Shown piece by piece: positions 9,751 to 17,400 of a DNA stretch of 35,977 nucleotides. Below the pieces are notes generated by a model. It ran no database searches. It was not told the origin of the DNA and saw nothing but the letters and a program-made list of their open reading frames with translations. Positions within the stretch are counted from its first letter, which is position 1. The number at the start of each line of letters is the position of its first letter. The position numbers were made by a program, and so were the translations under genes. Source of the stretch: an uncultured Bacteroidales bacterium (GTDB taxonomy: Bacteria > Bacteroidota > Bacteroidia > Bacteroidales > FEN-979); NCBI GenBank assembly GCA_903875045.1, contig CAIQUS010000033.1:1-35977 (forward strand), written 5' to 3'.

Positions 9751-11100
9751 ATGGAACAACGAAATACTGAGCCCCTGAAGATTCTGATTGCAACAGGAAT
9801 CTCACTGTTTTTCCTTGCCGGGGGGATCATGCATGTTTTCCCTGAAAAACATCACGGCATTGTTCCGGTCAAATCCGCGTCCCTTGCAAACAAAAACCAG
9901 CCATCCCGGGCCATTGTCAAACCTGATTCGATGCGCCTGCTGCCCATTGACCAGGATACAATTTCAAGTACCTATACGGGCCTGGAAATGTTTTATCAAT
10001 CGGTTCAGAAACTTCAGGCAGATCAAACACTTGTTCATATTGCCTATTTTGGCGACTCAATGATCGAAGGCGACCTGGTGACACAACCGCTGCGGCGTTT
10101 GATGCAACGCAGGTTTGGCGGGAACGGGGTCGGCTTTATTCCTGTCACTTCCCCCCTGCCGGGATTCCGGACAACCATCAAGCAGAGTTTCAACGACAGT
10201 TGGAATGTATTTTCATTTGTCCATCCCCGGAATGCTGAAGGTGCTTTTCCCGGGATGTCAGGTTATGTATATATTTCCGAGGAAGGAGCAGAAACCAGGT
10301 TTGAGTCACCCGCAGGATTTGGGCCTTTTCACAAGGCAGAAATTCTTTTCGGCGGGAAAAACAATATTTCGCTGCAAGTCATCACCGATACCACTTCAGA
10401 TCTTTTGTCGCTGACCCCTGTTAACCCTGTCTCATCCTACACTGTTACACGCGATTCAGCCTTTTCGGTTTTTAAAATCAACGTCAGGAGCACAGAACCC
10501 GGCGTATTTTATGGCGTTAATTTTGAAAATGGCCCCGGGCTATATGTCGACAATTATGCGTTTCGCGGAAACTCAGGTCTTCCGCTTAATGCCATTCCTG
10601 TTGATATTTTTTCAGGGTTTAACACAACCCTTCACAACAAACTATTGATCATTCATTACGGTCTTAACGTATTTACCCCGGGTGTCGACGATTATCACTG
10701 GTATGAAATGGCCATGGAGAATGTGATCAGGCATGTAAAACAATCCTCCCCGGGCATTTCCATCCTGATGATCAGCATGCCAGACCGAAGCACGCTGATT
10801 GCCGGTGAATACCAGACTCCTGCGGCACTACCCGAATTCATCCGGCTTCAGCAACGGATCGCGGCCAAAGAACACATTGCTTTTTTCAATCTTTACGAAG
10901 CAATGGGTGGTGCAAACAGCATGAAAAAGTGGGTGGAAGGAAAACCGAAACTGGCAGGCGAGGATTATACACACCCCAATGGAGCAGGTGCTGCAAAAAT
11001 AGCCTCCCTGGTTTTTGAATTCCTGATGAATGGATATGACAGGTTTATCCAAAAACCTGATTCTGTTACTTCTGCAAAATTTTCAGTACCCGCCTTATGA
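9751..11100 (+). CDS. Membrane-anchored SGNH/GDSL-fold protein, probable O-acetyltransferase or esterase partner of the MBOAT protein
   Basis: 449 residues. One N-terminal membrane segment (about 10-30, ILIATGISLFFLAGGIM) would hold the rest in the periplasm. The SGNH motifs are present: block I AYFGDSMIEGD with nucleophile S103, a block III-like IHYGLNVF, and block V DYTHPNG with D405 and H408, so the catalytic triad appears intact. Family logic: SGNH proteins encoded beside an MBOAT protein (as in AlgI/AlgJ/AlgX or PatA/PatB systems) take acetyl groups delivered across the membrane and place them on, or remove them from, a polysaccharide or glycan. Its stop overlaps the next start (ATGA at 11097-11100), indicating translational coupling. 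The substrate is unknown. Confidence 0.85.
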   Translation: MEQRNTEPLKILIATGISLFFLAGGIMHVFPEKHHGIVPVKSASLANKNQPSRAIVKPDSMRLLPIDQDTISSTYTGLEMFYQSVQKLQADQTLVHIAYFGDSMIEGDLVTQPLRRLMQRRFGGNGVGFIPVTSPLPGFRTTIKQSFNDSWNVFSFVHPRNAEGAFPGMSGYVYISEEGAETRFESPAGFGPFHKAEILFGGKNNISLQVITDTTSDLLSLTPVNPVSSYTVTRDSAFSVFKINVRSTEPGVFYGVNFENGPGLYVDNYAFRGNSGLPLNAIPVDIFSGFNTTLHNKLLIIHYGLNVFTPGVDDYHWYEMAMENVIRHVKQSSPGISILMISMPDRSTLIAGEYQTPAALPEFIRLQQRIAAKEHIAFFNLYEAMGGANSMKKWVEGKPKLAGEDYTHPNGAGAAKIASLVFEFLMNGYDRFIQKPDSVTSAKFSVPAL

Positions 11101-12386
11101 CTTTTCGCCAATATATTTTTGTAATATGCATCTTGCTCCTTCCTGTCCGGACGATCGGCCAGGATACCACATTCATCCTTGAAACTCCGCCACAATATGA
11201 TTCACTGAAGTTGCGCTACCCCTTTCTGAAGCTGCAGGAAAACCGGATCACAGGAGACACCGGTGCATTGCAGGGGTTTTTCATGAAACTTGAACGGATC
11301 GGGAACGGAAGTTGTGAAAAGGCTGTGGTTGTCCACATTGGCGATTCACATGTTCAGCCGGGAATTGTCACCCAGCCTCTTCGTGAATGGATGCAATCTG
11401 CCTTTGGCAATGCCGGACGTGGTATGATGTTCCCATACCGGCTGGCTAAATCGAATGGTCCGGCCGGATACATTTCGCATTGCGACACCCCCTGGATTTC
11501 CGGCAGAAATGCCACCATGAAGCGGCCACTCCCAACCGGCATCGCCGGGTTCACCTTGTGGTCGGCCAGTCCGTCAGCATCCTTCACCATTGAGTTTACC
11601 TCCCCTTTCACCAGTTCAGGGGATTCAACTTTCCTGAAAATTTTTCATGCAAACAGGGATAGCTGCTACTTCTTTTCAGTAAGTAATGAGTTAACCGGCC
11701 ATCTGTACCCGGTTGTGGATTCATCCTGGACATACCAGACCACATTCTATATGGATGACCAGCCTCAAAAGATTCGCATTAAAGCCATCCCCGTAAAAGC
11801 ATCACAAACATCGGCAACATTCTTTGGCATGAGCCTTGAATCATCCGGACCCGGTGTGATAGTACATACCATCGGCGTGAACGGGGCGATGTTCGCAAGC
11901 TATCTTGAATCCGAACACTTTGTGTCACAATTATCCATGCTTCACCCCGATTTGCTCATCTTTTCCCTTGGCACCAATGAGGCTTTTGGCGTAAAGGCAT
12001 ATTCCTCGGCATCTTTCAGGAGCGACATAGACTTGCTTATCAGCCAAATACGCCAATATGGGACCAATGCAGCCGTGATCCTTACAACCCCTCCGGGTAT
12101 TTATAAAGCAACCCGAAAAAAACGTCGCACCAGTTATAAACCAAATCCATTGGCAGATACGGTGAGTTGTGTACTTCGTCAGTATGCAAATACCAACGGC
12201 ATGGCTTTGTGGGATTGGTACACCATCATGGGAGGTAAAGAAGGCATGTCGAAATGGAAGGCAAAAAAGCTGACCGATCGTAAATACATTCATTTTACAA
12301 CCAAAGGTTATGGCATCCAGGGGGTTTTGCTCCGGGAGGCTGTAATGAACAGTTACAGACAATTCAAATCCAACGGAATAAAGTAA
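11097..12386 (+). CDS. Secreted SGNH/GDSL-fold protein, second in the O-acylation cassette
   Basis: 429 residues starting inside the previous stop codon (ATGA). A signal peptide (1-21) predicts a periplasmic location. Block I is VVHIGDSHVQPG with nucleophile S84, and block III-like FSLGTNEAFG is well conserved. The C-terminal block reads DRKYIHFTTKGYGIQG: H399 is in place, but the residue three before it is K396, not the usual Asp, and the nearest Asp is D394. The triad may therefore be altered. It is paralogous in layout to the upstream SGNH protein (GIVTQPLREWM against DLVTQPLRRLM after block I), suggesting an old tandem duplication. It probably works with the MBOAT protein encoded 21 bp downstream. 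Confidence 0.85.
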   Translation: MTFRQYIFVICILLLPVRTIGQDTTFILETPPQYDSLKLRYPFLKLQENRITGDTGALQGFFMKLERIGNGSCEKAVVVHIGDSHVQPGIVTQPLREWMQSAFGNAGRGMMFPYRLAKSNGPAGYISHCDTPWISGRNATMKRPLPTGIAGFTLWSASPSASFTIEFTSPFTSSGDSTFLKIFHANRDSCYFFSVSNELTGHLYPVVDSSWTYQTTFYMDDQPQKIRIKAIPVKASQTSATFFGMSLESSGPGVIVHTIGVNGAMFASYLESEHFVSQLSMLHPDLLIFSLGTNEAFGVKAYSSASFRSDIDLLISQIRQYGTNAAVILTTPPGIYKATRKKRRTSYKPNPLADTVSCVLRQYANTNGMALWDWYTIMGGKEGMSKWKAKKLTDRKYIHFTTKGYGIQGVLLREAVMNSYRQFKSNGIK

Positions 12387-12407
12387 AAAAAACCGGTTAA
12401 AAAAGCT

Positions 12408-13964
12408 ATGATATCCGTTTCAGATACTTTCTCAGGTCTATATGATTGGATTATCACCTCATCCCTGTATGACCCGGCGAATCCGTTTTTCTTCACCGGG
12501 GCGTTTTTCCTGTTTTTTTTCCTGCTTTTTTTTCTGGTATCCATTCCATTTGGGCGTACCCCGCAGAGTCGTGGGCTGATCATTTTGTTTTTTTCACTCT
12601 GGTTTTACTACAAATGTTCAGGCGTATTCGTTCTGCTGATCATAGCAGCCGGCATCATGAATTATCTGATCGCACTGTCAATTGGTGCAACGACCATAAA
12701 CAGAAGGAAGAGCCTGATTTTGTTATCCGGAATCGCCGGAAACCTGGCCATCCTGGTGCTCTTTAAATATTCACCCCTCTTCAGCAGGATCATAAACCTT
12801 TTTGCAACAATGAAATGGGACTTTGCCACATTGATGTTTCCGGCGGGGCTTTCATTTTACACCTTCGCAAATCTCAGCTATATCATCGATGTAAAGAAAG
12901 GAGTGCTCCTTCCCGAACCTTCGCTTAAGAATTATCTAACCTACATCACCTTTTTCCCAATCGTCCAGATGGGCCCCATTGAACGGGCCAAAGACCTTCT
13001 TCCACAGCTGTCAAAACGGTTCAGCCTTTCGCGGGAAGATGTTGCAGAAGGATATTTTCTGATCCTTTCAGGTGCCATCAAAAAAATGGTGATCGGCGAT
13101 TATGTGAATCTTCATCTGGTTTCACAGGTTTTCAGTTCCCCCGAACGATACACCGGCATGGAAAACCTTGCCGCCATACTTGGATATTCCCTGGTGATTT
13201 ATTGCGATTTCAGCGGCTACACCGACATGGCCCGCGGCATTGCCCGGTGGATGGGATTCGACATCAAAGTCAATTTCAATTTCCCATACAGGTCGGAGAA
13301 TATCGGGGAATTCTGGCGGCGATGGCATATATCCTTGTCAAGCTGGCTGAGGGACTATATCTTTCTGCCTGTTGCATTCCGGCTATCCCGTTTCACGAAA
13401 AAGGAATATCTCTTTTCGCGAAATTACTTACGTACAGATATCGTTATCTTTAATTTGACAGCCTTGATCACCTTTACCATTTGCGGTTTATGGCATGGCA
13501 TCGGTTGGAATTTTCTTTTATGGGGGCTCCTGCATGGTATTGCACTTGGGGTGCAAAAATCGTGGAGTTACACCACACGTAAGTATAAAAAGGGACGAGG
13601 GCCAACGTTCAAAAAAGCAGACCGGATTACCGGTATCATCCTCACTTTCTCTTTTGTATCCCTGGGATGGGTCTTCTTTCGAATGCATACCCCTGAAGAA
13701 AGCCTTATCGTTTTCTCACAGATAACCGGAAATTTCTACCTTCAGGGTTTTCCGGCATTCATTTCGGCATATTACCCTGTTCTGCTGATGATCATTGCAG
13801 GATACCTGCTTCACTTCACTCCCGAAGGATTGAACCAAAAGCTCAGAGAACAGCTCATTCCTCTTGCATGGCCCTATAAAGCACTCCTGGCCATTGCCGT
13901 GGTCGCCCTTATTGTTTACTTCAAATCCCTGGGCTCGGCCATGCCGATTTATATCCAATTCTGA
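12408..13964 (+). CDS. MBOAT-family O-acyltransferase (AlgI-like)
   Basis: 518 residues with many hydrophobic segments, a polytopic inner-membrane protein. It shows the AlgI/DltB-type MBOAT motifs: FPIVQMGPIERAKDLLPQL, YCDFSGYTDMARGIARWMGF, NFPYRSENIGEFWRRWHISL with H307, and the signature histidine H363 in CGLWHGIGWNFLLWG. Members of this family move acyl groups, usually acetyl, across the membrane for transfer to alginate, peptidoglycan, teichoic acid or other glycans. The start is ATG 12408, 21 bp after the second SGNH gene, so the three genes form an operon. It is likely to acetylate an exopolysaccharide or LPS-type glycan. The sequence does not name the substrate. Confidence 0.93.
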   Translation: MISVSDTFSGLYDWIITSSLYDPANPFFFTGAFFLFFFLLFFLVSIPFGRTPQSRGLIILFFSLWFYYKCSGVFVLLIIAAGIMNYLIALSIGATTINRRKSLILLSGIAGNLAILVLFKYSPLFSRIINLFATMKWDFATLMFPAGLSFYTFANLSYIIDVKKGVLLPEPSLKNYLTYITFFPIVQMGPIERAKDLLPQLSKRFSLSREDVAEGYFLILSGAIKKMVIGDYVNLHLVSQVFSSPERYTGMENLAAILGYSLVIYCDFSGYTDMARGIARWMGFDIKVNFNFPYRSENIGEFWRRWHISLSSWLRDYIFLPVAFRLSRFTKKEYLFSRNYLRTDIVIFNLTALITFTICGLWHGIGWNFLLWGLLHGIALGVQKSWSYTTRKYKKGRGPTFKKADRITGIILTFSFVSLGWVFFRMHTPEESLIVFSQITGNFYLQGFPAFISAYYPVLLMIIAGYLLHFTPEGLNQKLREQLIPLAWPYKALLAIAVVALIVYFKSLGSAMPIYIQF

Positions 13965-14424
13965 ATTCAGGGTATTGAAATCCCCACATAAACCCACTTG
14001 TTTCTTCTGCATCTGAACCACCAAAATATTTTGGCCCGGGAGATTTGAAATTGTGCAAAAAACGAAGAAACAAACACGAATATTCAACTCTGCAACCCTA
14101 ACAAAGACAAAATACACAAATTATTCACCTCCCGGTCAGGCATTTAAAAACATAATGACCATAACGTATTGACATACTGAAATAGATACACTATATTTGG
14201 ATCAAATTTCAGACAAAATATGACGATGATACTGTCGATTATGCTCTCGAGTTACATCAAATTCCCATGATCCAATTCAATCATCATTGACCATTACATT
14301 TTTAAATACATGCAAATTATACTATTTTAATTTATCTGAGTTGTGCCTTGCTGTTTGATGCGCTTTCACAAATATAGACTCACCTTAATTAATGATATAT
14401 TAATTCACTGTAAAATGTTCAATC
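13965..14424. other. 460-bp intergenic region before the subtilase gene
   Basis: The region is AT-rich. It holds the shared promoter block (14144-14199) and about 225 bp between the -7 element and ATG 14425, a long leader. CTGAATTCAG at 13961-13970 overlaps the MBOAT stop but has no loop or T run. No RNA gene or credible ORF is seen. Confidence 0.6.
14144..14199 (+). promoter_or_regulatory. Promoter block shared with the M23 peptidase gene
   Basis: It contains TATATTTG (14192-14199), a perfect TAnnTTTG -7 element, with ATTG at 14168-14171 centred exactly 26 bp upstream as expected for a -33 element. The left part, AATGACCATAACGTATTGA (14154-14172), is nearly identical to 6901-6919 in front of the M23 peptidase gene. 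Conservation beyond the core promoter suggests a common regulator. Confidence 0.7.
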
Positions 14425-17400
14425 ATGAAAAAGGCCTTTTTATTAAGACTGGTTTGTTTATCAACATTCTGGATGTGGATAACGACAGCAAAAACTCAGG
14501 AATACAAAAATGAACCACTCATTTTTTCTGAATCGCTGAATGAAAACAACGCGTTAAGAGATGCAAGCCCTGGTGAGGTTGCAACGTTTATCCATGCTGT
14601 GGACTCTGTCACAGAAACAACAGTGAATGAGATCAATGTCAGTCCTGTAAAAAACATTGAGCCGCAATCGAAGAACCCAGACAATAATAATCTCCCGTTA
14701 AAAACAACGCTTGCCGGAGTTAACCTTACACCATATCAACCTGCGGGATGGGATGACAGAATAGTTCTCTCGACAGTAACAGGAACAAACACCTCAGCTT
14801 CAACAATTTATAGCAACCAGACAATATACCTTGACTGGGCTGCCATTAATAATGGAACCTTAAATATCACACAAACTTTCTATACAAAACTATATGTTGA
14901 TGGCACGTTGAAGGCAACCTACAGTACAGCTGGTCTGAATGCCAATTACTATGCTTCCATAACTGATGCAGTAATTGGCACTCTTTCTGCAGGAACACAT
15001 ACTTTTAAAATTGTTGTGGATGCAAATTATAATGTAACCGAAACCAATGAAAGCGACAATGAATATACACGGTCAAAAACCATCACCGCTGCAGTCTGTG
15101 TCAATCTCACTCCGTATCAACCCTCCGGATGGGACGATAAAATTGTTCTTTCCACAGTTACCGGAACAAACACCACCACAACCACTATATATGACAACCA
15201 AACCATCTACCTTGATTGGGCTGTAATTAACAATGGAACCTGCAACATTCTGCAAACTTTTTATTACAAATTATATGTTGATGGCGGGTTATTAACCACC
15301 TATAGCAGCCCTGGTCTCAATGCTAATTCGTATGCTGCCATCACGGATGCCACCATCGGCCCGCTTTCAGCGGGTTCCCACACCTTCAAAATCGTTGCGG
15401 ATGCCAATGCGAATGTACCCGAAACCAATGAAAGTGACAATGAATACACCCGCACAAAAACAATTACGATATCAGTTTGTCCCAATCTCACCCCCTATCA
15501 ACCCTCCGGTTGGGACGATAAAATTGTTCTTTCAACAGTTACCGGAACAAACACCTCTGCGACCACCATTTATGACAACCAGACCATCTACCTTGATTGG
15601 GCGGTAATTAACAGTGGAACCTGCAACATTCCGCAAACTTTTTATTACAAATTATATGTTGACGGCGGATTATTAACAACATATAGCAGCCCTGGTCTCA
15701 ACGCCAATACGTATGCTGCCATTACTGATGCCGCCATCGGACCACTTTCAGCGGGTTCCCACACATTCAAAATCGTTGCGGATGCCAATGCGAATGTAAC
15801 CGAAACCAATGAAAGTGACAATGAATACACCCGCACAAAAACTATTACGGTGTCAGTTTGCGCCAATCTCACCCCCTATCAACCCTCCGGATGGGACGAT
15901 AAAATTGTTCTTTCCACAGTTACCGGAACAAACACCTCTGCGACCACCATTTATGACAACCAGACCATCTACCTTGATTGGGCGGTCATTAACAGTGGAA
16001 CCTGCAACATTCCGCAAACTTTTTATTACAAATTATATGTTGATGGCGGATTATTAACGACATATAGCAACCCTGGTCTCAACGCCAATACGTATGCTGC
16101 CATTACTGATGCCGCCATCGGACCACTTTCAGCGGGTTCACACACTTTTAAAATCGTTGCGGATGCCAATGGGAATGTTACCGAAACCAATGAAAGTGAC
16201 AATGAATACACCCGTACAAAAATTATCACGGTATTGGTTTGCGTAAATCTCACTCCGTATCAACCCTCCGGATGGGACGATAAAATTGTTCTTTCTACAA
16301 TTGCAGGAACCAGCATATCCGCCACCACTATTTACAATAATCAGCCCATTTACCTCGATTGGGCTGTCATTAACAGTGGAACCTGCAATATTACACAGAC
16401 TTATTATTATAAACTATATGTAGATGGCGGCTTATTCAACACATATAGCAGCCCTGGTCTCAACGCTAATACGTATGCGGCCGTCACTGATGCCATCATC
16501 GGACCACTTTCAGCGGGTTCCCATACTTTTAAAATCGTAGCGGATGCCAATGGAACCATTACCGAAACCAATGAAAGCGACAATGAGTATTCACGTACAA
16601 AAACCATCCAGATACAAAGCATTCCTGACATTAATGTTATACCCGCATCGATTACAATAAACCAGCAGGCGGACTCACCAAATACACCTGCAAACAATCC
16701 CGATATTCAAAAAAAGACAAATGGATCAATGGTTGGTTTATCATCCCTTGAAAAATCCAAACTTCTTTCTGAGCAACTATCGGGCAACTATATTGAAAAG
16801 GAGCTATTAATAAAGTTCATTGGCAACACTGAATTATCAGCAGTTTCGGGCTTTGAGAGGGATCATTCATTGATCCGGATTAAAAAATTCAGCATTGTTC
16901 CGGATTTGTATCATTACAGAATTAATGACAGTACAACTGTAGCCACAATATCCACCAAATTATTAAATAACCCGCTCATTGAGATTGTTGAGCCAAACAG
17001 CATTTATAGTGCAACAGTGAATACCCCAAACGACCCTGGTTTTCCGGGGTTATACGGTATGCACAACACCGGACAGGACGGAGGCACTTCAGATGCAGAC
17101 ATCGACGCACCGGAGGCATGGGATATTAGTACCGGTAGTTCAACCGTGGTAGTAGGCATCATTGATTCTGGAATTGATGATGATCATCCTGATCTGGAAG
17201 CAAATATGTGGACCAACCCGGGAGAAATTCCCGGTAATGGAGTAGATGATGACAATAATGGATACATCGACGATATTCATGGCTGGGACTGGGCGTATAA
17301 TGACAACACACCGACAGATTTTAACGGTCACGGAACACATGTTGCCGGAACAGTTGGAGCAGTTGGGAATAACTCCATTGGTGTAACAGGTGTTTGCCGT

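Noticed and set aside
13961-13970. Palindrome CTGAATTCAG at the MBOAT stop as a terminator
   Set aside because: It has no loop space and no T run; it is a short chance palindrome.
13716-14117. Minus-strand ORF of 133 codons
   Set aside because: Most of it is antisense to the MBOAT gene; the extension into the gap is low-complexity AT-rich sequence without family resemblance.
14719-16623. Regular 381-bp repeats as a CRISPR or noncoding array
   Set aside because: The repeats are in frame, have no variable spacers and encode CARDB domains.
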